In this document: piece after piece, positions 11,450 through 23,520 of the stretch
How positions within the stretch are numbered: position 1 is the stretch's first letter
Layout: every line of letters starts with the position of its first letter
Origin: Polytrichum commune
Lineage: Eukaryota; Streptophyta; Polytrichopsida; Polytrichales; Polytrichaceae
Direction of reading: 5' to 3'
DNA length: 64,000 bases
Assembly: GCA_950295325.1 (NCBI GenBank)
Contig: OX485804.1
Coordinates: forward strand, 28,024,001-28,088,000
The notes under the pieces: generated by a model
The model's database searches: none
What the model saw: only the letters and a program-made list of their open reading frames with translations
What the model was told of the DNA's origin: nothing
Made by a program: the position numbers and the translations under genes

Positions 11450-12500
11450 GGTTGGTAGATGTCATATACACTTTGTAGGTGTCCCCTAAACCCCACCCTC
11501 CAAAAAAAAACAAAAAAAACACGTATTTGCTCAGAGAAGTGTTTGAATCAAGCTCGTCTACCTAAAGGCACATGAGTTTGAAATATTGACCTAAAACCTA
11601 AACACACTACATGGACATGGCAATGCATGTTGACCTATTCCAAAACACTGCAATGCTCCCATAATCCCAGTCAATTCATTTGGGAAAGAAAGAAAAAATC
11701 CACCAACCAACAAACTTCTTTGATAAGTTATGTGTTCTCCATGGCTGCATTGATGCAAACAATCTGGTTATATGATGACATGGATTCTCAATGGGAACAA
11801 TTGATTTCCACTTTGTAGTTGTCCCCTAACCTCCCCCCATAAATAGGTGTTTGCTTTGGAGAAGCATTTGAGTTAGGCATGTCTACCTAAAGATATACAC
11901 GACTTTAAAGTATTGACCAAAACTTAAATAAGCACCATGGATATGGGAGTGCCTCTTGACATTTTCCAAGTTACTGCAATGTTGCCACATTTTAGGTCAA
12001 TTTACACACGAAGACAAAAATCCATCAACCCACAAACTTCTTTGATGACTTGTGTGCTCTACAATGTTGCAAGGTTTTGGTTGTTTGTTGTGATATGGGG
12101 AGTATGGATTCTCAATGGGATTAATTGATTTACAATTTGTAGTTGCCTCCTCCCCCGCCCCCAAACGAAAAGAAAAGAAAAGGAAAGGAAAAGGTGTTCA
12201 CTCTAGAGAAGCGTTGGAGTTAGGCCCGTCTACCTAAAGGCATGTGACTTTGAAATATTGACATATAATCTAAACAGGCACCATGGACATGGCAGTGCCT
12301 CTTGACCTTTTGCTAAAGACCGCAATGCTGCCACAAATCCGTTCAATTCATGGCACGGGGAAAAAATCCACCAGCCAACAAACTTCTTTGGTGAGTTGTG
12401 TACTCTCGCCATGGCAGAAGTGACGCAAGGAATTGGTTAAGTACTTGTGGTGGCTGCATGATGAGTATGGATTCTCCATGGCAAGAGACGGATATGGCGT
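11450..12500 (+). repeat. Three-copy tandem array, ~325-347 bp unit
   Basis: The same block recurs three times. The GTCTACCTAAA anchor is at 11,556, 11,881 and 12,228. Each copy then has an ACCATGGACATGG-like stretch, CCACCAACCAACAAACTTC and a GATTCTC end. The copies are imperfect, so the array is old. Short frames in each copy are not conserved and are not counted as genes. Confidence 0.82.
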
Positions 12501-12606
12501 CTCTGGAGCTTTCCAGAACGAGAGTTACCTGCAAAGGCTGTCAGAAGAGACTCCCGATGAGCACCATCATCACGATCTTCCACTCATGACAAAGAAAATG
12601 ACCTAA
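12478..12606 (+). other. Short ORF, 42 codons, possible first exon, uncertain
   Basis: An ATG at 12,478 opens a 42-residue frame beginning MARDGYGVSGAFQNESYLQR and ending in an acidic, His-rich tail (DEHHHHDLPL). Its composition looks more gene-like than the surrounding frames, and it starts in the last copy of the tandem array. I recognise no family, and no downstream exon could be joined to it. It may be chance. Confidence 0.15.
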
Positions 12607-15113
12607 GCTCCGCGTCAGGTCATTCACTGTTGACCAAAAAAATAATTCTGCGAGTACGGGAGGATCATTAGCATTCAGTGTTGTTTGTTGAGATTTCATC
12701 CCAACCCCAGCCCAACCAACTCTTGTACCAGATGCAGTGCTTTTGGTAGGTATCTTCTTCGCACCATTTCCAGCTTTTTAGGGCTTGTGAACCCGAAGAA
12801 AGAAAGAATCCTTCTAATTTCTGCACTACCTCCTAATCCTAGACGATGATGAGCACAGTTGAATGCTCCCGAATTCTCCTCCAGATCCACCTTCTTGGCC
12901 GCGCCTTGAAGCAACAAGCACATGGTAATTGCAGGGTTCACATGTGTTGTAAGATGATGGCGTGGGTCAAGCCGCAATGCAATGGTGTAGATTCTGTTGC
13001 AAGAAAGTTGTACAGGAGTCTTGGCCATCTTTATGGTGGGGCTTACTAATCTTTGATTTCTTTCTTCCTTCCAAAAGAATTGCGTCGTTGAAGTTGGCGC
13101 CCCAAGAGCATGGAAGGGTTAAGTAAGTATCTTAAGTTAAGTACGGTCGGTGGCGTTGTGGGTTAGTTGGCGATGATGCAGGGGAGGGAGCTGTGGACCC
13201 TTCAACCTTGATGAAAGCGGTTTGGGAAGTGCCTATGACTGTGGAAAAAGTTAAGTTACATGGATGGTGGGTGTATGTATGTGCTCATTCCTGATGAATC
13301 CTTCCTTGCAATTGGGGAAACGACGATGATCCATGTGAGGAGGAGCTCGGAGCGGGCTGCTCGGAGCTGCGCTCCGATCCTTGTTTTTCAACCCTTCCAT
13401 TTGTTTCCCCCAAGTTGGTGTCCCGAGATGCCTTCCCCTTCCCACATTTTACTCATGCTCTTTACCCCAAGTCCTTCCGAACTTACTTCTCCATCTCCAT
13501 GTCTCATCAGTTACGAACTTATCGTTCCGCTGCAATCGACCATTTGGCAAATCCAGTCATCCACTCTCCCTGTAAAAACACTTGGATCATCTCCCGCATG
13601 TCATTTCATTTGCTGTTGTTGATTTCTTATTTGAAGAGACTCTGTAAAATATCCTTTCCCGCACATAGAGTGTGATAGTCCACGTTGAGTGTGCTCGATT
13701 TGTGGATCGTGACAGACCTACGTGGACTCGTGAATCTTCAACCGAATATTCTCCACCGTTCCGCATTTTAAACCGGAGAAGTGGAAGTGGTATTACCAGG
13801 GTGAACAAACATTTCTTTTTACATTGGCGAAGAAATTGTACTTCTGATGTGGCATAAGAAGTCAAGAAGAAGAAGTTGATGATGTTCTGCCATGACTGTA
13901 GTTGTCCTGGTAGAGCAGAATAGAATATTATAATATTGATGACCAAAACCGTCACCGCCAGAGCTGCAGTGAGCTAGAGGAGATCAGGAGGTACATATGC
14001 AATATGATGCTCCATACTACCTGGGGCGCTGAGGTTTCTTTCTTTCTTTCTTTCTTATATAATTACAACAAGAAATTTGGCCTTTGGAAGTTTGGCCCAA
14101 GCAACTTACCAGGTCAACCCCCGTGAGTCCCCCAGAGGCTGACTGGCCCCCTGATGATGAGGAAGCAAACAAACAAAGTAGCCAACAATCAGGGGGGTGC
14201 GGTGGGCATCTTGCCCTGTCTTTTCAAACCCCAAGAAACTAAATAAGCTTGATGAAATCGCGTGTCTACTGGGAAACTTGCCAAAGCATCCCCCCCACCC
14301 CCATCCCCTCTTGTGGAGTAGCTCTTCGGGGATCATTAAGGTTCTATTGAACACAGCTTGCCTTCTATTCGTCTCGCAGTTTGCGGGCGGAGACACCAAA
14401 TCTCCAGCCTCCCCGCTATCCGCGCGCACACATTCAACCACAACTCTAAATAATCCCTGCTGCGCGACTCACCCAATCTATCCATCCAGCCTACGGAGCA
14501 CATAGAAATTAGTTCCGTGGTGGATGAGTGGTATTAGTACGTACTTACAGACAGGATTCGAAGTTCGGTGATGAACATGCACCTTGATGAATTCGCTATC
14601 CTTTTGTTAGCATCATCATCTTCTTCTCCTGCTTCTTAGATTGCAGAGTGGGAGATTTGACTGTGGTTGTTGTCCTGATTTAATAAGCGATTGAATCTCC
14701 TCGACGGCTTGGAATTTTTGGAGTTGAGTGGATCATCAGGATCTTGGAGGCGCCTTGGATCCGCTCGATGCACAAGGTTAGAAGGGAGGGTTAGGCTGTT
14801 TTGATTTGAGAGACAAGTTCAAATTTATTTTCTGCTGTGTAGGTGATGTTGGGGTTGGAGGTTCGGAGAATATTATTGATGGGGGAGAAGAAGCACCATG
14901 TCTCCCTGCCATCCTGAAAGCCAAGGATACCAGAGGATCCTCGCAGGCCATTGAAATTACAACACAACTGGACCATTTATTTTGAACTTCATTTGGCAAA
15001 CAGCAATTTGTTTTTCGGGCGATGAGTCCCTGAGTCAGTCATCAAAGAAGCTCTTCTTTGTACATCGAACCTGAGAGAGAGAGAGAGGGGGGGGGGGGGA
15101 GGAAGGGTGAGCG
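12607..15113. other. Upstream region of the UspA-like gene, no gene recognised
   Basis: Higher GC than the region to its left and free of identified transposons, so it may hold the promoter and 5' leader of the gene starting at 15,114. A 110-residue frame on the minus strand (12,696-13,028) has no convincing domain. A TTTC microsatellite lies at about 14,037-14,056. Directly upstream of the start codon is a GA-repeat and G tract (about 15,072-15,100), a common type of plant 5'-leader sequence. Confidence 0.4.
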
Positions 15114-17932
15114 ATGGCCTCTATGGAAGCAGCAACGGCAACAGCAGGGCCAGAGGTGTCGATGGAGGCGAGCGAGGTGCAGCAGCCGCAGGGAGTGGTT
15201 TTGGTGATATTGGATGTGAACAAGGAGATTTCTACACATGCTTTGAATTGGGCACTTGGGCATGTCGCACGCAAGGGCGATGCTCTCCGACTTGTTGGCA
15301 TCCTTACTCACGTGCTCAATCCCAGTAAGCTATTTTTTCCATATCCAACTATAGGTGGAATTCTCTTGATTGGAATTTGTCAGAAAGCGGTGGAGTTAAT
15401 CCTCATATCATGTAGAGGAGCAGAGCCCCTTGTTTCTTCGGTGCCTTCCATCAAACTTGGGTTTTGTTCAACCGAAGCATCTGGACTCTGTTGCAGCAAA
15501 AGTAATCATCAAGACTGATTAGAGAGAGGGAAGGGGGAGAGAGAGTTACATTTCAGAACAAATTTTCTGGAATAGAGTTCCTTGAGAAGAAAATCTGGAG
15601 AGTGCACGTGGCTGTGTCGATCAGTTTGTGTTTCCGGGAACAGGGAATCCCAGTCCGAATTGATAGTAGTAGTTTCGATGTAGGTGGTGTTGAGGGGTTT
15701 AGGGTTTTGAAGGCGGACCAAAATCCACCACCAGATCAGACCTTCACGATTGCAGTGTCTGGGATAGTCTTTGCGCTGAGTGAGTAGGTTTGGTATTTGT
15801 ATGCGCACCACCAACCTTCCGAAAAATGTGCCAAGGAATTCTTTATTGTGGTTTTGCATTCAATTCCACGAAGCTATTTTGTCTTGTACATTGACAGGGA
15901 AGTGAATGAATGCCCTGGCTTAACTTGAAAGATGTCATTATTATCTCATTTCTCAAAGTGCTCTGGTGCTCATCATGCCTGTGTTGTTGTTGTTGATGAT
16001 GATGCAGTGGGATACAAATGCCGTGTGGATGAGAATTCTTGGACTGGGGCGAACAAAAGAATACTGGAAAGCGAGCTTGCCAACAAGCGTTATATGCTGC
16101 AGAACATACAGGATCTGGACAATTGGTGCGAGAAGGCCGGTGTATGTTGCTCACACTTCCTCCCTGGTGATTGTTGGTTTTAGATTTCATGAAGCATATT
16201 ATTTATATCGGTTGGCTGAACATGCGATGGAGTTCTACGTTATTGAGGTTCTTAATGGAAGGTTAAATCTGTGGGGGCTGCAGGTGCAATTGGTGATTGA
16301 GGTGCGAGCGGGCCTTAACCCGAAACTAATTGCAGTGGAAGAAGCAAAGACCTCGGGAGCATATCATGTTGTTCTTGACAGGTTAATACGGTTCCAGACA
16401 CCACATTGATAGCTCTCTGCACTCTTATCTTTGACCGAGCCCAAACTTCGTAACAGAGTACTTGCGATATTGTGATGATCTGTATGATAATGTTTCTTTG
16501 AATAAGAGTTCTTCCACTCGTAATGTAGTACCTTAATTACTTTTGCTCATTTTCCCTGCTTTAGCTGCCATTTTCGTAGCTCAGGTTGTGGGAATGGCGG
16601 CTCTTGCAGCCTTATGGATTCTACCTTCACTACTTTAATATGATAATCTTTCTGTAGGTTTCTCCATTCTCCAAGCATAGTTAGACCAAGAAGAGTAGTT
16701 CCACAACTGGGAAGGCTGCGGTCACCTCTGCAGGTCACTTGTTGCCACCAAACATGCCATTTGAGTCCAGATCAGAAACTGAAGGGGTTAAGCCGGGGCA
16801 TCAGAAGGTTGCATTTGGTGATGTCGAACTTATGAGATCAAACATATGCTTTGACATCAATCTTTCGGCACCACTTTAAGAGAAATCTTTTGAATGTCTG
16901 TAGATAAAAACGAAGGGGTTAGGCCGGGACATCTTAAGTTTGCATTTGGCGATGCCAAACTTCTCAGATCGAAACATATGCTTCGACAGCAATGTATTCA
17001 CACCGCTTGCAGAGAAAATCTTTGCAATGTCTATGTAGAAACCCAAGGGCTCAGGCTGGGATATAAGTTTGCATTTAGTGATGTCGAACTTATCAGATCG
17101 TTACATTTGCTTCCACAGCAATATGTCAACAGTGCTTGAAGAGAAATCTTTGCAATGTCTGCATGTAGAAACCTAAGGGGTTGTGCCAGGGCATCAGAAG
17201 TTTGCATTTGGCAATACCAAGCTTATCAGATCAAAACATATCCTTTGGCAGCAATGTATGCACACCGCTTGAAGAGAGATTTTTGTGATGTTCTGTGTGT
17301 AGAGAGAGTCATTGCAAGATGGTGGCTAACAAGACAAGAATATAGTAATTTTGACAGGACAATGAAGAAGGACCGAAAGTACTTCATCGACAATTTGACA
17401 TGCTTCGTGACTCGAGTCAGAAATTCCGGTGGAGTGGACAGTGTCCGTTCGTTCGCCATCAGCAAGCCGCTCCCTCCTCATGTGCCGAACACTCCACGAA
17501 CCACCAATACGCCGATCAGCACCGGCCCTTTCTCCACCCTCTCCAGCAACTTCCCCACCTTCAGTGCCTCCAACTTGTTGTCGAAGACACCCTCCTTGAG
17601 TTCGCTGCGTGGGTCATCTCTGTCGTCCGCCACATTTAACCAGGACATTCTGCTGTCAAAGCAAAACTCCATGACTACGTCCACCAACTCGTTAAGCTCT
17701 TCCAGCTTTGAGATCCGCTCTCACGATGACCTGTTCTCCATTGACCACGATGAAACAGCAAGCCATCAGAACTACTCCGGACCTTTACCTTCCGAACCAT
17801 CCACCACTGATAGCGAGGCAGCATATCTGATCTTGCCTCCTCGGAAGCCTACTTCAACAATGCAGTGGCTCGCTAAGGATTCTTCTCTAAGTGCCAATAA
17901 GATCCACAACGACTTTCCACATGCATCAAAAG
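15114..17932 (+). CDS. UspA-like N-terminal half of a plant receptor-kinase-type protein, kinase absent
   Basis: Four exons fit in phase: 15,114-15,324, 16,008-16,141, 16,284-16,381 and 17,358-17,932. All junctions are GT-AG. The start ATG follows a GA-rich leader. After a short variable N-terminus, residues ~25-145 form an adenine-nucleotide-alpha-hydrolase/universal-stress-protein fold: VVLVILDVNKEISTHALNWA, then NPMGYKCRVD, then VQLVIEVRAG, then GAYHVVLDR. A basic segment (MKKDRKYFIDNL) and a long Ser/Pro-rich linker follow, with many SS and TPS runs. In plants this layout precedes a cytoplasmic protein-kinase domain, so a role in signalling would be expected. No kinase motif is found downstream. 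Reading through the last donor gives a stop at 17,938; splicing at 17,932 would instead lead in phase into the DHQS-like exons. The gene could be truncated, fused, or a pseudogene. Confidence 0.75.
16781..17306 (+). repeat. 131-bp tandem repeat, four copies, inside an intron
   Basis: Copies begin near 16,781, 16,912, 17,044 and 17,175 with GAAGGGGTTA-like sequence. They share AAGTTTGCATTTGG, a CTTATCAGATC motif and an AGAGAAATCTTTGCAATG end. The array lies wholly between the third and fourth exons of the UspA-like gene and ends about 50 bp before the acceptor at 17,357. Confidence 0.9.
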
Positions 17933-18444
17933 GTGGGTGAATCTTCTCATTTCAATCTTGTTCTACTGCTTCGATAACATGAATGCAGTAAACAAAACCA
18001 GTTCAAATACATTGACAGACGCCACCCTTCTTGCTGCTTTCCATGTTGGAAATGAGGAATTAGATGAGGAAGAAAAGACTCTTGTTCTTACCTGTGACTG
18101 CAAACCTGTCAGACTTGTCATTAACCACTATCTTCTTCTTGGATTACAGAATAGTGCACCATAGAGTTTGTAGCTGCGTTAGTTAAGAAGAATACACTGG
18201 CCTTGTTTTGTTATGAAGCTCACTGGAAGGATTGCAGGATTAGGAATGGGGTTAGGGGTGTATTTGCATAGGCAAAATCTGTTGAAGGAAACCGATGCTA
18301 GTACTTCCATTGACTCTCTAGGACTTTTTCAATAGTCTTCTACTCTGGCTGTTGCAAATGGTATGACTAGGTTAATATGGGAAAGCTGCAATCTGGATAC
18401 TTGACCATACAGTCCCTAACAGGTTTTAATCATTGAAACTGCAG

Positions 18445-21044
18445 CTCTTGCAACACAGACATGCATGATCAAAACAAGCCCATTAATCACACGATCGACA
18501 TCAGATAAGTTAGCAAGTGGCCGGCTCGGAAACCGGCAATCAACAGCCAAGTCAGTTTGGATATGGACCAGGAGCAAGGAGGTGATGGCAGCCTCTGTGG
18601 AAGGCGGTTGGACAACATTCATCTTTACACCAGAAACAAAGGATCTCGCAATGGAATGGACTTGTAGGTTACACTAACTCTGACTATCACTAATTGTTTT
18701 CAAGATTATTGATGAAACAATGGGATCTAGATTTGTGCACCTTATCTGTGGTGATATCACACACTCTATATTGTAACCAGATCCACAACTACAAGAATTT
18801 GTAAGTTGATATTCTTAGTTTGATCTCCCCGTGCAAAGAGCCTCCAAACTTTTCCACATTGGCCTCACATTAACATAGAATTGTTGTGGAATCTGTGTCT
18901 ACTATGCAGCTCAATCAAGAATCAAGCCACTTTTCCTTGAGGGCGGCCAGTTTTGGGACTCAGAAAACAAGCAAGTAGCAGTGTTGGGCCAGGTTGCCTC
19001 TGCTGAGCAGCTTCACTGTCTTCCCTCATTGATGGGCAGGGCTGAGGTTGTCGTCATGAATGCTATTGATTGGCAGGTAATACTTTACTAATCCCTTGAG
19101 CAAGAAAAGATTTCTGGTCAGATTTTCTTGTCCTTCTGATGATTGCATTTGTCTTATTCAAGTAACTTACAATGCATTATAGTTCCCATCTCTTGTCTGC
19201 AAAACTTGTTGATTACTTCAGGCATTTAAGAGGTTTTTATTGCAATTGATTTATTGTTTCAGGTCATCCCTGCTGAGAACATGGTAGCAGCCTTCCAAGA
19301 TAGTAATACAGCACTCTTTGCCACAGCAAAGACAGCCCGTGATGCCCAGGTCTACCTTGAAGCCCTTGAAAAGGGTACTGATGGCATTGTCTTGCAGACT
19401 GAAGATCCTGCAGAAGTTTTTGCTCTCAAGGTACGAAGGATGGTGTGATGATGCTTTTTGATACCAGCTTTTACAAAAAGAATTTCTGTGTTGTTAGGGT
19501 TCATACCATGGGATGTCCTGTTTCTCTTTCTACAAAATGGGAAATAAATAACCCCTAGAATCTCTACTGTGTGTTTAGGCATATCTGAAAGGTAGGAGAG
19601 AATCTGCCAATGGAGTGAGGCTGGTGAAGGCGATGGTTACACAAGTGGAGCCAGTGGGCATGGGCGACCGTGTCTGTGTTGATCTTTGCAATCTCTTGAA
19701 CCCTGGAGAGGGTCTCTTGGTACACCTCTAACTCTTTTCTTTTCCAATCCTTTACATATAAAAAATATGAAACCTCCTTTCAAATGTCTAAACTCTCTTA
19801 ACACATCAATTGTATATAATTGTATTGTCGTGCTTTATGTTAGAAGATATGAAGATTTGAGAAGTGAAGTTTGGTTTGCACAGGTTGGATCTTTTGAAAG
19901 AGCTCTCTTCTTGGTGCACTCGGAGTACTTGGAAAATGATGATGCTGCCTCCCGGCCCTTCCGAGTGAACGCTGTAAGTGTTCTTGTTGCTATCTCTTTC
20001 ATGGTTCTGGATGTCCCTTTAGCCTAAAACCCAACACTATTTTCAGTTAAAGTGTGCAGTTTCTACCATTATTTTCCTTCCCAAAGCTATACAAAAATTG
20101 TTGAAATAGAACAGTGAGCTCCCTCTTTTTCAGAAAAATAAAAATGAATGGGAGGTTGAACTTTTTTTGTATGCTCATTACAGGGACCAGTGCATGCATA
20201 TGTTGGTATGGCGGGCGGCAGCACCACATACCTGTCCGAGTTGCACACAGGAAGTCAAGTGATGGTGGTGGACGCTCAAGGCAGATCACGAACAGTTTTG
20301 GTGGGGCGTGTGAAGATTGAATCAAGACCGCTGTTGCTTGTGGAAGTGGAAGTGGAGGGGCATAGACATAGTGTATTGTTGCAAAATGCTGAGACTGTGT
20401 GCCTCGTCACCCCTGGAGGTAGGCATTTAAAAAAAATCAGTAATCACATTTGTGTCTTTGTTCCTCACCAATGTAATTAGAGTTATCCTCTAACTCAACA
20501 TAACTTCTGGTCTGGAGTTTACTGCTTTTGCATACCAGACCTTCATGTTTGGCAAGTTTCCAGCATTGTGGAGTTTTGAACGAAAGAACATTCTGGGTCG
20601 GTTCATCAATGGTCAAACTCATTTTGGCATACCAAAAAGTGCTAATGAGTTTGGCCCTCGATGAACTGATACAGATTTCTCTTCATTCAAATTCAAACAC
20701 TGCCTCTGAGCATGCACCACAAGTGGAAGGAAATTCTCGATTTTGCAAAACAATCACTGGAAAATCACAGGGGACCAGCTCCTGACAAAAAGTATCATTT
20801 AGTTGAAGGATAATTCTTTTCTTTGCTTTTACCTTCTTTGGAGCCCTATAGGCTTTATTCAGTGGTGCCACTTTAATTGCTGTATACTTTGTCTGATGTA
20901 AAGCTTTCTCTTGCAGACAACAACATGAGAGGCAATGCAGTGGCAGTGACAAGCTTGAAGCTGGGTGACTCTTTACTATTGAGTCTGCAAAATGAAACAA
21001 ACCTCACTGGTGTCGAAAAGCAAGAATACATGGTTGAGAAGTAG
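18445..21044 (+). CDS. 3-dehydroquinate synthase II-like protein (plant DHQS homologue)
   Basis: Seven phase-consistent exons: 18,445-18,663, 18,910-19,076, 19,263-19,430, 19,579-19,719, 19,884-19,973, 20,184-20,418 and 20,917-21,044 (TAG stop), about 380 residues. Conserved blocks include SVWIWTRSKEVM, IPAENMVAAFQ, MGDRVCVDLCNLLNPGEGLL, VGSFERALFLVHSE, SRPFRVNAGPVHAYV, YLSELHTGSQVMVVD, VGRVKIESRPLLLVE, LLQNAETVCLV and a C-terminal EKQEYMVEK. In archaea this family oxidatively deaminates an amino-hept-6-ulosonate to 3-dehydroquinate in an alternative aromatic pathway. The role of the plant homologues is not established and many are predicted to be plastidial. The first in-frame ATG (18,465) gives no clear transit peptide, so an upstream exon may be missing or the protein may be fused to the UspA-like exons upstream. 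Confidence 0.88.
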
Positions 21045-21860
21045 CATCCGTTTCAGTAACACCCTAATTTTGTGCAATCTGACCATTTTTATTTCTTACA
21101 GCATAGCATTGACACTCTTGAATATAATTAGCAGTTAGCACAGCAGCGAGAGGTTCTGTTCAGTCTTGGATGTGTGTACATCATCACGTGCCAAGACTCG
21201 AGTTAGGTGGTGTCACAAATAGACACTGGAATTTGTAGGAATGTTCTAGCACATCAATGTTTCTGAGGAGCTACATGTCTTCCTAATAGATCATGTACAT
21301 AATTCACATCCATCTTGTATTGCTCCACATAACTCTGGAAAACGTTTTTCTTTTCTTAAAAATGTGCATCCACACTTAGGAGCTAAGGTGCAAGTGTGCA
21401 AATTTGAAGTGTCTGAAAACTATGTATTTTCTCTGAATGGAAGAGTATTCGTGTCTTTATGGGACTATGTCCTCCTACTGCAATTTCCACTATGTACAAA
21501 CATTGCATAGAGGGATAGTATCGACAATACAGTTTACCCTCTCTTTGAGTGTTGATTTGCCATAAGTGTTGCATTTTTCATACTCCCTGGCAAAATAAAC
21601 TAGTAAGTGTCATCTGTTACTCTGTTATATAACATTTACTCCCGTCTTTGTTAATTTACACTAAAACTGTTATTTGCATTAAAAAATACGAAACATATAT
21701 TCTAATGATGTGAATGTATGACCACACTCAAAGTGGAGAGTGAGCCAATGCTAGAGTGTTAAGTAGTGGCTAAATGTAGAGTGATTGAGAGTGAGCCAAT
21801 GCGAAGAGAGCCAAACAAGACACTCACAAATATCAACTTAGTGGATGTAAGAAAACAAGA
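21045..21860. other. 3' flank of the DHQS-like gene
   Basis: AT-rich sequence probably holding the 3' untranslated region and terminator of the DHQS-like gene. No gene is seen. A short repeated phrase, GAGAGTGAGCCAATGC, occurs around 21,738 and 21,787. Confidence 0.45.
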
Positions 21861-21868
21861 GATATGCT

Positions 21869-22375
21869 CTTATTGCCAATATGGATGGTAGTATTAAGTT
21901 GCAGTCATTTGTGATCAAAAAGTCAAGGATGCCCATAGCTTTTGTTAGCTTGAGGAATCTATGAAATCTAGAGAACTTGGGAATATTGTGGACAAGCAAC
22001 AAGAAAGCTTGGATGACAATTGTCACCTTTGAGAAGTTTTCGCTTGATTTTGAATCTCAAATGGAAGTTGCAGGTAAACAAAAAGTCCTCCTTTTTGACG
22101 ATTTCAATGGACATAGCTGGGGAGGAATTTCACATCAATTGCTTATTACTAGGTGTGAGATATTGCCTCCTAACAATACTTCAATCTTCCAACCCATGAA
22201 TGTAAATATCATTAACTCTTGTAAGGCCCAATATATTAAGTCATGCATTCAACACAAGACCAATCATTTGATATCCGTAGAAATAGAAGACTTGAGCATT
22301 GACATCTATAGTCCTACCTCTTTATATATGACATGTTTGGGAAACAAGAAAACCGTCACATATTCAATAATATGA
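21869..22375 (+). pseudogene. Pogo/Tigger-like (Tc1/mariner superfamily) transposase remnant
   Basis: The frame reads SIKLQSFVIKKSRMP, then after a stop NKKAWMTIVTFEKFSLDFES, then VLLFDDFNGHSW, then ILPPNNTSIFQPMNVNIINS. This is the order of the DDE_1-type domain of pogo/Tigger/jerky-like transposases: the NKKAWMT motif, an LLLDNFSGH-like catalytic Asp block, and LPPNTT...QPLD. An internal stop near 21,960 and loss of the N-terminal DNA-binding part show it is dead. The open part is about 130 residues, while full enzymes have 400 or more. No TIRs were located. Confidence 0.78.
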
Positions 22376-22899
22376 CAAATTGAATATCTTTGTCATAATA
22401 ACAAGGTACATCATGAAATATGCGGGTTTTTTCTGGCGACAATTGGAGGCCACGTTCTGACAGGAAACTTTTTGGTTTTTCAAAAAATCATGAATTTTTT
22501 TGAAAATTGGCTAAAAACTTGGTCATTTAGCGGAAAATTTCTATTTTTCTTTTCAGAAAGCTACTCACAATACAAGGATTAATGCGACTTATGCGGTAGC
22601 ACAAACCAGCTTAAACTACATCACTTGAGACCTTATGTTGAGGGAGGCCACGTGGAAACTTGATACTACTTTGATGATAGAATGGGAAGTAGTAGAAATA
22701 TAAGTAGCTTTTAGTTAACATCACACATTAGATATTTAGCCACAAATGAAAAATAAAAATAAATTCTTTACAAATGTCTTTACAAATATTCAAATTTTTT
22801 CATGAAATCTATGTGGACTTGAAGGAATCAATAGTTTGTTAATGTTGCCACTTCAATTTAGTAACAAAAATCTTATTGAGCTTCTTTGATATGGCTTGC

Positions 22900-23520
22900 A
22901 ATTTCATTACATATGCAGGTGTAAACTCTAATGAGTTGTCCATCAATGATGTAGCTAACAATTGAGCATGATGTTGAGCATCTTGCCAATTTCACAATAG
23001 GTGGAGGTCTCTCATCAACATCTAAAGAGTCCAAGGGCTATGCATTAAGGTCAAAACTAGATGGCTTTATTCTCTATCCCAAGGCCATCTCAACTAACTC
23101 CGACATGCAATATTCAACTTCAATGATGCCTTCACCTTTTATTATCAAATGATTTTCAAATGGCATCTCATCTTGTCCAAACTGCAGTTTTAATATGAGT
23201 GCCAAATCTTTGGACTCCTTGGTTACTCTTGATTTTTCTCCTTGATCCTCATTAGCAAAGTTTGCATTCCAATCATGTGGCGAAATTCCTAATTTTCTCC
23301 AATGTTTTCAAATAATTTGAGGATCCGTATTTGTCCATACCTTATAGCTCCAAAGAATTGCTTGTTTAACATTGGGTACAACCTTTTTCAAATCATGTTG
23401 TTGATTTGAATCAAACTGCAACAGTCAAGTAACTTGGACCTGTATCGTAATTTGAAAACAATAATTATACCTTGGTCAAGTGGTTGCACCACACTTGAGG
23501 CAACAATACAATTGTCATGT
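22900..23520 (-). pseudogene. Second pogo/Tigger-like transposase remnant, opposite strand
   Basis: Read on the minus strand from about 23,520: HDNCIVASSVVQPLDQGIII, then VFKLRYRSKLLD, then LNKQFFGAIRYGQIRILK. This matches the C-terminal part of the pogo/Tigger DDE domain, where VQPLDQGI and FK.HYR are characteristic, followed by the helical segment. It has internal stops. It overlaps in type with the fragment at 21,869-22,375 but is more canonical in sequence, so the two probably derive from different insertions. Confidence 0.72.

Noticed and set aside
12696-13028. 110-codon minus-strand frame, possibly ankyrin-like
   Set aside because: A short stretch resembled an ankyrin unit, but no repeat periodicity or consensus could be confirmed.
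17155-17357. Start codon at 17,155 for the Ser-rich exon
   Set aside because: It lies in the intronic 131-bp repeats; the acceptor at 17,357 and phase with the upstream exon explain the reading better.
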